Assembly (NCBI GenBank): GCA_001725945.1
Contig: LRMT01000054.1
Location: 1-49,077 of the forward strand
Source: Cupriavidus sp. UYMMa02A
GTDB lineage: Bacteria > Pseudomonadota > Gammaproteobacteria > Burkholderiales > Burkholderiaceae
Reading direction: 5' to 3'
DNA length: 49,077 bases
The notes beneath the pieces are model-generated. The model made no database searches. It worked only from the letters and a program-made list of their open reading frames with translations, and was not told the DNA's origin. Position 1 is the stretch's first letter. Every line of letters begins with the position of its first letter. The translations under genes and the position numbers were made by a program. This document shows positions 1-8,932 of this stretch, piece by piece.

Positions 1-1
1 C

Positions 2-465
2 GCGCGCGTGGCGCAGGCGCTGGGGCTCGATGAAGTGCAGGCCGAGGTGCTGCCCGAGGACAAGGCGGCGCGCGTGCGTGAGCTGGGGCAGGGCGGCGCC
101 GTCGTCGCCATGGTCGGCGACGGCATCAACGACGCGCCGGCACTGGCCGCGGCCGATGTCGGCATTGCCATGTCGACCGGCACGGACGTGGCCATGCACG
201 CAGCAGGCATCACGCTGATGCGCGGCGACCCGGCGCTGGTCGCCGACGCGCTGGCCGTGTCGCACCGCACCGTGCGCAAGATCCGCCAGAACCTGTTCTG
301 GGCGTCTTCTACAACGTGGTCGGCATTCCGCTGGCGGCCGCGGGGCTGCTGAACCCGGTGGTCGCCGGGGCGGCAATGGCGTTTTCGAGTGTCAGCGTCG
401 TCAGCAACGCACTGCTGCTGCGACGCTGGCATCCGGCCGCCAGCGAAAAGGGAGACAAGGCATGA
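2..465 (+). CDS. copA: Copper-exporting P1B-type ATPase, C-terminal part (5' end outside the window)
   Basis: Cytoplasmic-membrane pump that exports Cu(I) at the cost of ATP. Only the end of the catalytic P domain and the last two helices are present. The hinge motif GDGINDAP is visible near 118-141. After a frameshift near 305 (one T lost, so TTC-TTC reads TCT-TCT) the downstream frame gives YNVVGIP in helix 7 and [11 protein letters not shown] in helix 8. These match the copper signatures YNx4P and Mx2SSx5N of P1B-1 ATPases. The stop codon overlaps the start of the MerR gene (ATGA at 462-465), so the two are translationally coupled and probably form a copper-resistance unit. The frameshift looks like a sequencing error because both halves are well conserved. 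Confidence 0.88.
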
Positions 466-911
466 ACATCGGGCAGGCAGCGGAAGCCTCGGGGGTTTCC
501 GCGAAGATGATCCGGCACTATGAGTCCATCGGCCTGGTCGATGCGCCGCCGCGCACCGAGGGCGGGTATCGCCGCTATGACGAGCGCGCCGTGCATACCT
601 TGCGCTTCGTGCGGCGCGCCCGTAATCTGGGATTCTCGCTCGACGAGATCCGCGGCCTGCTGTCGCTGTGGCATGACCGCCGGCGCGCGAGCGCCGATGT
701 GAAGGCGATGACGCTGCGGCACGTGGCCGACCTGGAAAAGCGCATTGCCGAACTGGCCGCGATGCGCGACACGCTACGCGCGCTGGCCGAGGCCTGCAGC
801 GGTGACGACCGGCCCGATTGCCCGATCCTCGCCGACTTCGCGCAGCCCGATGGCCTCGCGCATTGCCATGGACAGGGCGCGTATGGCGGCGCGGTGCAAG
901 ACGAACAATAA
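462..911 (+). CDS. cueR: MerR-family Cu(I)-responsive transcriptional activator (CueR type)
   Basis: 149-residue MerR regulator that would sense cytoplasmic Cu(I) and remodel a promoter with a long spacer. The N-terminal winged helix-turn-helix (residues 1-70, with [11 protein letters not shown] and GGYRRY) is followed by a dimerisation helix (about 80-110) and a metal-binding loop. The loop has Cys112 and Cys120 in [11 protein letters not shown], the spacing of the two Cu(I) ligands of E. coli CueR, and Ser77 is also kept. It overlaps the upstream copper ATPase by four bases, which supports a copper rather than a mercury or lead role. The ATPase promoter it would control lies outside the window. 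Confidence 0.9.
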   Translation: MNIGQAAEASGVSAKMIRHYESIGLVDAPPRTEGGYRRYDERAVHTLRFVRRARNLGFSLDEIRGLLSLWHDRRRASADVKAMTLRHVADLEKRIAELAAMRDTLRALAEACSGDDRPDCPILADFAQPDGLAHCHGQGAYGGAVQDEQ

Positions 912-964
912 TCAGAAACGCAGTGCCCCGCGACAGCGGGGCGGCGCCGGGAGGAGACCCGCGG

Positions 965-1902
965 ATGGACAAGCCCATGACGGAAGATCCCGTTCATCCT
1001 GCCGAGGCCGGGCAGTCCGCGCGAGCGGATGCGTCGGGTACGGTACCGCGCCTCGTGGCCGTGGAAAGCCGGCAGCGCATGCGCGACGGCACCGAACTGC
1101 TGTTGCGCACCTGGGAGCCGGACCCGCGCCTTTGCCCCGAACCGCTCGGCTGCGTGCTGCTGGTCCATGGCCTGGCCGAGCACAGCGGCCGCTACCAGCA
1201 TGTGGCCGAGGCGCTATGCGGGCTGGGCCTGCGCGTGCGCGCCTATGATCAGCGCGGCCATGGCGCCAGCGGTGGCGCGCGCATGGTGGCCGAGCATCCC
1301 GATGCCTATCTCGACGACCTCGCCGAAGTCCATGACGCTGCGGTGCGTGCGTGGAACGAATTGCCGATCCTGCTCGGCCACAGCATGGGCGGGCTGGTGG
1401 CGGCGCGTCTCGCCACCGGGCGGGTGCGGCCGGTGCGAGCGCTGGTGCTGTCGTCGCCGGCGCTGGCATTGCGGCTGTCGCCGGCCATGCTGACGATCCA
1501 CCGCGTGCTGCTGACGCTGGGCGTGGCTGCGCGTGCCGAACCCGATCGACGCGCGCATGCTGTCGCGCACGACGCGCAGGTCGTGCGCGCTACCGTGCCG
1601 ATCCGCTGGTGCAGACCACGATCACGGCCCGGCGTGCTCGAGAGCTTTATCCGCGGCATGGCGCAGGCGCAGGCCGATGCGCCGCGGCTCGAGGCCCCGA
1701 TGCTGATGCTGGTGGGCGGTGCGGACCGTATCGTCGATCCTGCCGGCAGCCGTGCCTTCTTCGACAATGCGCCGGCCGACCTGCGCGATGAAGTGTGGTT
1801 CGGCCAGGGCTATCACGAAATCTTCAACGAGGCCGAGCCGCTGCGCAGCGAAGTGTTTGCCGCGCTGACGGACTGGCTGCGGCGGCACATGGCGCCGCAG
1901 GG

Positions 1903-1906
<4 letters not shown>
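965..1906 (+). CDS. Alpha/beta hydrolase, lysophospholipase/monoacylglycerol lipase-like
   Basis: About 315 residues once frames are joined. The start at 965 follows GGAGGAGA at about 949-956. Visible elements are the strand and oxyanion region LLVHGLAEHSGRY, the DQRGHGAS loop typical of the monoacylglycerol lipase/PldB group, the nucleophile elbow GHSMGG, the acid region VGGADRIVD and the catalytic His in GYHEIFNE. Between about 1525 and 1635 the reading frame changes four times. The frames can be joined (NPIDARMLS, DAQVV, YRADPLVQTTITAR, VLESF) by restoring short homopolymers, so the gene is probably intact in the organism. It would cleave a lysophospholipid or monoglyceride, but the substrate is not shown. 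Its stop overlaps that of the convergent LysR gene (CTAG, 1903-1906). Confidence 0.82.
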
Positions 1907-2788
<882 letters not shown>

Positions 2789-2813
2789 TGTCCGGGGCGC
2801 TTCAGTGTGCGCT

Positions 2814-2839
2814 GCAATATTTTGCGCGGCTTATATTGC
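2814..2839. promoter_or_regulatory. Inverted repeat, candidate LysR operator
   Basis: GCAATAT (2814-2820) and ATATTGC (2833-2839) form a perfect 7-bp inverted repeat with a 12-bp spacer. It lies 26 bp upstream of the LysR start codon in the divergent LysR/GMC spacer. The AT-rich arms stand out in a GC-rich background and have the geometry of a LysR recognition site. Binding is inferred from position only. Confidence 0.4.
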
Positions 2840-2897
2840 GATTGACGATAAATCATTGGACGGGCCCGCGCAACTGCGCCAATCTTGCGGTCATCGC

Positions 2898-2930
2898 GGC
2901 AAGGGCGGGGCAAGGGCGGGGCAAGGGCGC
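2898..2930. repeat. Three tandem copies of an 11-bp G-rich unit
   Basis: GGCAAGGGCGG occurs at 2898-2908 and 2909-2919, and as GGCAAGGGCGC at 2920-2930, in the spacer between the LysR gene and the GMC oxidoreductase. No protein reading frame uses it. The copy number may vary between strains. Confidence 0.8.
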
Positions 2931-3054
2931 GGCGGGAGGCGCCCGCCGCCATCTTCACTGAACGCAAAGATGGGCCGGCGCGCGGACACGCGGCAAACGC
3001 CGTCCAGCCAGACAGAAACACAACAAGAACAAGCGCGGAGACTAGACGATTCGT

Positions 3055-4674
3055 ATGGAGACCTTCGACTACATCATCGTGGGCGCCGGCTCGGCCGGCT
3101 GCGTGCTGGCCAACCGCCTCACGCAGGACGCGGATGTGAACGTGCTGTTGCTCGAGGCGGGCGGCAAGGACGACTACCACTGGATTCACATTCCAGTCGG
3201 CTACCTGTATTGCATCGGCAATCCGCGCACGGACTGGCTGTACCGCACGGTGGCGGAGAAGGGGCTCAACGGGCGTTCGCTCGGCTATCCGCGCGGGCGC
3301 GTGCTCGGCGGCTCGTCGTCGATCAACGGCATGATCTATATGCGCGGACAGCGCGAGGACTACGACGACTGGGCACGCCTCACCGGCGACGACGACTGGC
3401 GCTGGGACAACGTGCTGCCGCTGTTCAAGCGCAGCGAAGACCATCATCGCGGCCCGAGCGAATTCCATGGCGCGGGCGGCGAATGGCGTGTTGAGGCGCA
3501 GCGCCTGCACTGGGATATCCTCGAGCGCTTTATCGACGCGGCCGAGCAAGCCGGCATTCCGCGCACGGAAGACTTCAATCGCGGCGACAATTTCGGCGTG
3601 GGCTATTTCGAGGTCAACCAGCGCCGCGGCATCCGCTGGAATACCTCCAAGGCCTTCCTGCGGCGCGCGGCCGACCGGCCCAACCTGACCATTGTCACCG
3701 GCGCGCAGGTCAGCGCGCTGACCTTCGAAGGGCGCCGCTGCACCGGCGTGAACTACGTGGGCGGCGGACAGGCGCACAGTGCGACGGCGCGGCATGAGGT
3801 GATCCTGGCCGCGGGCGCGGTCAACACGCCGCAATTGCTGGAGTTGTCCGGCATCGGGCAGGGCGAGCGCCTGCAGTCGCTCGGCATCCAGGTACGGCAT
3901 GCGTTGCCGGGCGTGGGCGAGAACCTGCAGGATCACCTGCAGCTTCGCACCGTGGTCAAGGTCAATGGCGTGCGCACGCTGAACACGCGCGCGGCGAGCT
4001 GGTGGGGCAAGCTCGGCATCGGCCTCGAATATGCGTTCAACCAGAGCGGGCCGATGAGCATGGCGCCATCGCAGCTCGGCGCGTTCGCGCGCTCGGATGC
4101 ATCGCAGGCGCGGCCGAACCTCGAGTATCACGTGCAGCCGCTTTCGCTCGACAAGTTCGGCGAGCCGCTGCATGCCTTCAACGCGTTCACGGCAAGCGTG
4201 TGCAACCTGCGCCCGACGTCGCGCGGCAGCGTGCATATCGAAAGCGCCGATTTCCGGCAGGCGCCGCTGATCGCGCCCAATTACCTGACCACGGACGAGG
4301 ACCGCAAGGTCGCGGCGGATTCGCTGCGGCTCACGCGGCGCATCGTGGCGTCGCCGGCACTTGCGCCATATCGTCCCGAAGAATGGTTGCCGGGTCCGGG
4401 CTTCGAAACCGACGAAGCGCTGGCCGAGGCGGCCGGCAACATCGGCACCACGATCTTCCACCCGGTCGGTACGTGCCGCATGGGCCGCACCGACGATCCG
4501 CTGGCGGTGGTGGACCACCGGCTGCGGGTACTCGGCATTGACGGCTTGCGGGTGGTCGATGCATCGGTAATGCCGCTGATCACCTCGGGCAACACCAATT
4601 CGCCGACCATCATGATCGCGGAACGTGCGAGCGACATGCTGCGCGAGGACCGCCGCCAGCAGCTCGCGGCATGA
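3055..4674 (+). CDS. GMC-family FAD-dependent oxidoreductase (choline/alcohol dehydrogenase-like)
   Basis: 539 residues, the normal length for bacterial GMC oxidoreductases, with no frameshift. Residues 5-20 form the FAD dinucleotide-binding motif (IIVGAGSAGCVLANRL). The first GMC signature is seen in GGSSSINGMIYMRGQ near residue 85. The C-terminus has HPVGTCRMG with the catalytic His, DASVMP, and SGNTNSPTIMIAERA ending the flavin domain. Such enzymes oxidise alcohols, choline-like compounds or polyethylene glycols; the substrate cannot be read from the sequence. The start at 3055 has no good Shine-Dalgarno. It is divergently transcribed from a LysR regulator that probably controls it. Confidence 0.9.
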   Translation: METFDYIIVGAGSAGCVLANRLTQDADVNVLLLEAGGKDDYHWIHIPVGYLYCIGNPRTDWLYRTVAEKGLNGRSLGYPRGRVLGGSSSINGMIYMRGQREDYDDWARLTGDDDWRWDNVLPLFKRSEDHHRGPSEFHGAGGEWRVEAQRLHWDILERFIDAAEQAGIPRTEDFNRGDNFGVGYFEVNQRRGIRWNTSKAFLRRAADRPNLTIVTGAQVSALTFEGRRCTGVNYVGGGQAHSATARHEVILAAGAVNTPQLLELSGIGQGERLQSLGIQVRHALPGVGENLQDHLQLRTVVKVNGVRTLNTRAASWWGKLGIGLEYAFNQSGPMSMAPSQLGAFARSDASQARPNLEYHVQPLSLDKFGEPLHAFNAFTASVCNLRPTSRGSVHIESADFRQAPLIAPNYLTTDEDRKVAADSLRLTRRIVASPALAPYRPEEWLPGPGFETDEALAEAAGNIGTTIFHPVGTCRMGRTDDPLAVVDHRLRVLGIDGLRVVDASVMPLITSGNTNSPTIMIAERASDMLREDRRQQLAA

Positions 4675-5007
4675 TTGCGGCACCCAAGGCGAAATGGCGG
4701 CGATGGCGGGGATGCCGGGATGCCAAATCGCCCGCAAGTCCTTGTCGCAGCGCGTCAAAAACCTGACACACGGTTCATGTCTTATAGTGCAAACCCCGAT
4801 GTTTTGCGATGCAACAGGCGCACACAATAGACGCCTGCGGTTGGTGCACCACCCGGCACATGGCACGGGGCATCGCCAGCCATAGCGGCAGTCGCGCCGC
4901 CTCCAAAAACTACTAAAGCGACCCAACGGCGAAACGCCGAGTTCGAACCGATTGTCAGTGGTGCCGGGCACAAGCCGGCAGTTCAGCAACAGGGCGGGCA
5001 GGAGACT
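4675..5007. other. 333-bp gene-free spacer before the first Liv operon
   Basis: No reading frame here has coding character. It holds a 10-bp palindrome TGGTGCACCA near 4840-4849, a small hairpin CGGCG-AAA-CGCCG near 4926, and a possible -10 element TATAGT at 4783-4788. The CTGACA at 4763-4768 is only 14 bp upstream of it, too close for a standard sigma70 promoter. The operon promoter is probably in this stretch but I cannot place it. AGGAGA at 5000-5005 is the ribosome-binding site of the next gene. Confidence 0.5.
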
Positions 5008-5784
5008 ATGAATCAACAGGAAACCATCCTGGAAACGCGAAACCTGACGAAGGAATTCAAGGGTTTCACAGCGGTGAGCGATGTCAACCTGCGCGTGCGC
5101 CGCGGCTCGATCCATGCGCTGATCGGGCCCAATGGGGCGGGCAAGACCACTTGCTTCAACCTGCTCACCAAGTTCCTGGAGCCGACCACCGGCACCATCC
5201 TCTTCAACGGCGTCGATATCACCCGCGAGAAGCCCGCGCAGATCGCGCGCCGTGGCGTGATCCGCTCGTTCCAGATCTCGGCCGTGTTCCCGCACCTGAC
5301 GGTGATGGAGAACGTGCGCATCGGCCTGCAGCGCCAGTTGGGCACCGCCTTCCAGTTCTGGCGCAGCGAGCGTTCACTCGAAGTGCTCAACGGCCGCGCG
5401 ATGGAGCTGCTCGAGCAGGTCGGCCTGACCGAGTTCGCGCAGACCGTCACGGTGAACCTGCCGTACGGCCGCAAGCGCGCGCTCGAGATCGCCACCACGC
5501 TCGCGATGGAGCCCGAGCTGATGCTGCTCGACGAGCCGACGCAGGGCATGGGCCACGAGGACGTGGATCGCGTCACGCAGCTGATCAAGAAGGTGTCGGC
5601 CGGCCGCACCATCCTGATGGTCGAACACAATATGAACGTGGTGTCGTCGATCGCCGACAAGATCACCGTGCTGCAGCGCGGCGCCATCCTGGCCGAAGGT
5701 CCGTATGCGGAAGTCTCGAAGGATCCGCGCGTGATGGAGGCCTACATGGGCACCGCCGACGCGGAACTGCAGGGCGCGCACTAA
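5008..5784 (+). CDS. Liv-type ABC transporter ATP-binding protein (LivG class)
   Basis: 258-residue ATPase of a high-affinity uptake system of the branched-chain amino acid/amide (HAAT) class, acting on the cytoplasmic face. Walker A is GPNGAGKTT (about residues 40-48), Walker B LMLLDEP ends near residue 177, and the H-loop is VEHNMN near 206. The C-terminal EAYMG tail is typical of LivG. The ABC signature reads LPYGRKRALEIA instead of a classical LSGGQ, as in several LivG proteins. It is the first of five same-strand genes (LivG, LivF, binding protein, LivH, LivM) and lies 12 bp upstream of LivF. Confidence 0.92.
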   Translation: MNQQETILETRNLTKEFKGFTAVSDVNLRVRRGSIHALIGPNGAGKTTCFNLLTKFLEPTTGTILFNGVDITREKPAQIARRGVIRSFQISAVFPHLTVMENVRIGLQRQLGTAFQFWRSERSLEVLNGRAMELLEQVGLTEFAQTVTVNLPYGRKRALEIATTLAMEPELMLLDEPTQGMGHEDVDRVTQLIKKVSAGRTILMVEHNMNVVSSIADKITVLQRGAILAEGPYAEVSKDPRVMEAYMGTADAELQGAH

Positions 5785-5796
5785 CGCGCTATCGAC

Positions 5797-6531
5797 ATGA
5801 CAGACATGACGACATCCAACGTACCCGCGCTCGAGCTCAAGGACCTGCACGCCTGGTACGGCGAATCGCACATCCTGCACGGCGTGGACCTGACCGTTAA
5901 CCGCGGCGAAGTGGTGACGCTGCTGGGCCGCAACGGCGCGGGCCGCACCACGACGCTGCGCGCGATCATGGGCCTGACCGGCGCGCGCAAGGGCTCGATC
6001 AAGGTCAACGGCAACGAGACCATCGGGCTGCCCACGCACAAGATCGCGCACTACGGCATTGGCTACTGCCCGGAAGAGCGCGCCATCTTCTCGAGCCTCT
6101 CATGCGAAGAGAACCTGATGCTGCCGCCCGTGCTGAAGGGCGGGGACAGCAGCAAGGGCATGAGCGAGGCCGAGATCTACGAGATGTTCCCGAACCTGAA
6201 GGAACGCCGCCAGAGCCAGGGCACGCGTCTGTCGGGTGGCGAACAGCAAATGCTGGCGGTCGGGCGCATCTTGCGCACCGGCGCGAACCTGCTGCTGCTC
6301 GACGAGATCTCGGAAGGGCTCGCGCCGGTGATCGTGCAGGCGCTCGCGCGCATGATCCTGATGCTCAAGAAGAAGGGCTATACGGTGGTGATGGTGGAGC
6401 AGAACTTCCGCTTCGCTGCGCCGCTGGCCGACCGTTTCTATGTGATGGAGCACGGCAGCATCGTCGAGCGTTTCGCGGCCAATGAGCTGGAAGCGAAGAT
6501 GCCGGTGTTGCATGAGTTGCTGGGGGTCTGA
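5797..6531 (+). CDS. Liv-type ABC transporter ATP-binding protein (LivF class), Walker A Lys replaced by Arg
   Basis: 244-residue partner ATPase of the LivG-class protein just upstream. The ABC signature LSGGEQQMLAVGR, Walker B LLLLDEISEGLAP and VEQNF switch region are all clear and typical of LivF. The Walker A reads GRNGAGRTT, so residue 50, normally the phosphate-binding lysine, is arginine (codon CGC at 5944-5946). No frameshift is involved. LivG keeps a normal lysine, so the heterodimer could still have one standard ATP site. I recall similar Arg variants in LivF-like proteins of Burkholderiales, but this needs an alignment. Confidence 0.92.
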   Translation: MTDMTTSNVPALELKDLHAWYGESHILHGVDLTVNRGEVVTLLGRNGAGRTTTLRAIMGLTGARKGSIKVNGNETIGLPTHKIAHYGIGYCPEERAIFSSLSCEENLMLPPVLKGGDSSKGMSEAEIYEMFPNLKERRQSQGTRLSGGEQQMLAVGRILRTGANLLLLDEISEGLAPVIVQALARMILMLKKKGYTVVMVEQNFRFAAPLADRFYVMEHGSIVERFAANELEAKMPVLHELLGV

Positions 6532-6618
6532 TCCGCGCGTCCGCTTGCACGGACCGCCAGATCGGTTGTTTGGCAGGAACGGGTGGCGCGCTGGCGCCAC
6601 AACACAGGAGACAACGCA

Positions 6619-7827
6619 ATGAAGAAGACTCGGCTCGCGGCCGCGATGGCGGCCATCGTCATGGGTGCTGTTTCGTTCAACGCCGCCGCGCAGGTATCGG
6701 GCGACACCGTCAAGATCGGTTTCATCACCGACCTGTCGGGCCTGTATGCCGACATCGACGGCCAGGGCGGGGCAGAGGCCATCAAGATGGCCATTGAAGA
6801 TGCGGGCGGCAAGGTGCTCGGCAAGCCTATCGAACTGGTCACGGCCGATCACCAGAACAAGGCCGACATCGCCGCGTCGAAGGCGCGCGAATGGATGGAC
6901 CAGCAGGGCTTGGACGTGCTGATCGGTGGTACCAACTCCGGTACCGGGCTGGCCATGAACAAGGTGGCCGCGGAGAAGAAGCGCGTCTACATGAACATTG
7001 GCGCCGGCACGGCGCGCCTGACCAACGAAGAGTGCTCGCCGTACACGGTGCACTACGCGTATGACACGGTGGCGCTGGCCAAGGGCACCGGCAGCGCGGT
7101 GGTGAAGCAGGGCGGCAAGTCCTGGTTCTTCCTGACCGCCGACTACGCGTTCGGCCACTCGCTCGAGAACGATACTGCGGCCGTCGTGAAGGCCAATGGC
7201 GGCACGGTGCTGGGTTCGGTGCGCCACCCGCTGTCGGCGTCTGACTTCTCGTCGTTCCTGCTGCAGGCGCAGTCGTCCAAGGCGCAGATCCTGGGCCTGG
7301 CCAATGCCGGCGGCGACACGATCAACGCGATCAAGGCGGCCAAGGAATTCGGCATCACCAAGACGATGAAGATCGCCGGCCTGCTGATGTTCATCAACGA
7401 CATCCACAGCCTGGGGTTGAAGAACACCGAAGGCCTGCTGATGACCGATAGCTGGTACTGGGACATGAACGACGACACCCGCAAGTTTGCCAACCGGTAC
7501 TTCAGCAAGATGAAGAAGATGCCGAGCAGCCTGCAGGCCGCCGACTACTCGGCCGTCAGCACGTACCTGAAGGCGGTGGCCGCCGCCAAGACGGATGACC
7601 CGGACAAGGTCATGGCCGAGCTGAAGAAGACCAAGATCAACGACTTCTACACCAAGGGCTATATCCGCCAGGACGGCCGCGGCATCCACGACATGTACCT
7701 GATGCAGGTGAAGTCACCGGCCGAGTCGAAGAAGCCGTGGGACTACCTGAAGGTCGTGGCGACCATTCCGGGCGAGCAGGCCTTCACCACGGTGGCCGAG
7801 TCGAAGTGCTCGATGATGAAGAAGTAA
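6619..7827 (+). CDS. Periplasmic substrate-binding protein of a Liv-type ABC transporter
   Basis: 402 residues. The ATG at 6619 is preferred to an upstream in-frame start at 6583 because CAGGAG (6605-6610) is correctly spaced and a clean signal peptide follows (KKTRL, hydrophobic stretch, cleavage after about Ala24 in NAAAQ). The mature part is a type-I periplasmic-binding fold with KIGFITDLSG at its start. It lies between the two ATPase genes and the two permease genes, so it is the receptor of this operon. The ligand is not evident; relatives bind branched-chain amino acids, amides or aromatic acids. Confidence 0.9.
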   Translation: MKKTRLAAAMAAIVMGAVSFNAAAQVSGDTVKIGFITDLSGLYADIDGQGGAEAIKMAIEDAGGKVLGKPIELVTADHQNKADIAASKAREWMDQQGLDVLIGGTNSGTGLAMNKVAAEKKRVYMNIGAGTARLTNEECSPYTVHYAYDTVALAKGTGSAVVKQGGKSWFFLTADYAFGHSLENDTAAVVKANGGTVLGSVRHPLSASDFSSFLLQAQSSKAQILGLANAGGDTINAIKAAKEFGITKTMKIAGLLMFINDIHSLGLKNTEGLLMTDSWYWDMNDDTRKFANRYFSKMKKMPSSLQAADYSAVSTYLKAVAAAKTDDPDKVMAELKKTKINDFYTKGYIRQDGRGIHDMYLMQVKSPAESKKPWDYLKVVATIPGEQAFTTVAESKCSMMKK

Positions 7828-7854
7828 GGGTCAGCAGGCTGGCGGCGGTTTGCT

Positions 7855-8022
7855 CCCCTCTCCCGCGTGCGGGAGAGGGGCAGGGGGAGAGGGCAGGCGC
7901 CGGCAGGGAGCGATGCCGGTCAATGTGCCGCGGCGTGAAGGACGGCCGCGGCATCGTTGACGTTCGTAGCCCCTTGCGCGCCGGCCCTCTCATCCAATCC
8001 CTCTCCCGCAATCGGGAGAGGG
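7855..8022. repeat. REP-like pair of palindromes (CCCTCTCCCG family)
   Basis: Two related hairpins lie between the binding-protein and permease genes. At 7855-7880 the arms are CCCCTCTCCCGC and GCGGGAGAGGGG with a 2-nt centre. At 7999-8022 the arms are CCCTCTCCCG and CGGGAGAGGG with a 4-nt loop CAAT. Further GGGAGAGGG and CCCTCTC tracts between them allow a larger fold-back. Related arms in tandem and an intergenic position fit a REP/BIME-type element. In the message it could protect the upstream binding-protein segment from 3' decay. Confidence 0.75.
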
Positions 8023-8047
8023 GAGACACCACCTGCTATCGACGCTC

Positions 8048-8932
8048 ATGGACATCTTCGGAATTCCCTTGCCCGCCATGCTGTCCCAGCTATTGCTGGG
8101 GTTGGTCAATGGCGCCTTCTACGCGATGCTGAGCCTGGGCCTGGCGGTGATCTTCGGCCTGCTCAACGTCATCAATTTCGCGCACGGCGCGCTGTTCATG
8201 CTCGGCGCGGTGCTGGCCTGGATGGGCATGGAGTACGCCGGGCTCAACTACTGGGTCATGCTGATCCTGGCCCCGCTGGCCGTGGCGGTCATAGGCGTGG
8301 TCATCGAAAAGACCATGCTGCGCTGGATCTACAAGCTCGACCACATCTACGGCCTGCTGCTCACGCTCGGCATCACGCTGGTGATCGAGGGGATCTTCCG
8401 CTCGATCTACGGCGTGTCGGGCCTGCCGTACCAGACGCCGGACGCGCTGCAGGGCGCGACCGACCTTGGCTTCATGATCCTGCCCAACTACCGCGCCTGG
8501 GTCGTGGTGGCTTCGCTGGCGGTCTGCTTTGCCACGTGGTACGTGATCGAGAAGACCAAGCTCGGCGCCTACCTGCGCGCCGGTACCGAGAACCCGAAGA
8601 TGGTGGAAGCCTTCGGTGTCAACGTGCCGCTGATGGTGACGCTGACCTACGGCTTCGGCGTGGCGCTGGCCGCGTTCGCGGGCGTGCTCGCGGCGCCGGT
8701 GATCCAGATCTCGCCGCTGATGGGCCAGAACCTGATCATCATCGTGTTCGCCGTGGTGGTGATCGGCGGCATGGGCTCGATCATGGGTTCGATCCTGACC
8801 GGCCTGGGGCTGGGCGTGATCGAGGGGCTGACCAAGGTGTTCTATCCTGAAGCATCGTCGACCGTGGTGTTCTTCATCATGGTGATCGTGCTGCTGCTGC
8901 GTCCGGCCGGACTGTTCGGGAGGGAGAAGTGA
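8048..8932 (+). CDS. Liv-type ABC transporter permease (LivH class)
   Basis: 294-residue integral membrane protein with about eight hydrophobic segments, normal length for LivH. It opens with LPAMLSQLLLGLVNGAFYAMLSLGLAVIFG (split at residues 8-37), the typical LivH first helix, followed by GLLNVINFAHGALFMLGA. The EAFGVNV region near residue 190 is the cytoplasmic coupling segment, and the end is LLLRPAGLFGRE, also typical. It forms the channel with the LivM-class permease, whose start overlaps its stop. Confidence 0.92.
   Translation: MDIFGIPLPAMLSQLLLGLVNGAFYAMLSLGLAVIFGLLNVINFAHGALFMLGAVLAWMGMEYAGLNYWVMLILAPLAVAVIGVVIEKTMLRWIYKLDHIYGLLLTLGITLVIEGIFRSIYGVSGLPYQTPDALQGATDLGFMILPNYRAWVVVASLAVCFATWYVIEKTKLGAYLRAGTENPKMVEAFGVNVPLMVTLTYGFGVALAAFAGVLAAPVIQISPLMGQNLIIIVFAVVVIGGMGSIMGSILTGLGLGVIEGLTKVFYPEASSTVVFFIMVIVLLLRPAGLFGREK

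Noticed and set aside
4763..4788. Promoter CTGACA...TATAGT before the first Liv operon
   Set aside because: The 14-bp spacing is too short for a standard sigma70 promoter, so it is mentioned only in the spacer entry.
4935..4960. tRNA-like GTTCGAACC near 4940
   Set aside because: No acceptor stem, anticodon arm or 3' CCA can be fitted around it.
6100..7689. 529-residue minus-strand frame across LivF and the binding protein
   Set aside because: It crosses a gene boundary and opposes two intact genes; no supporting feature.
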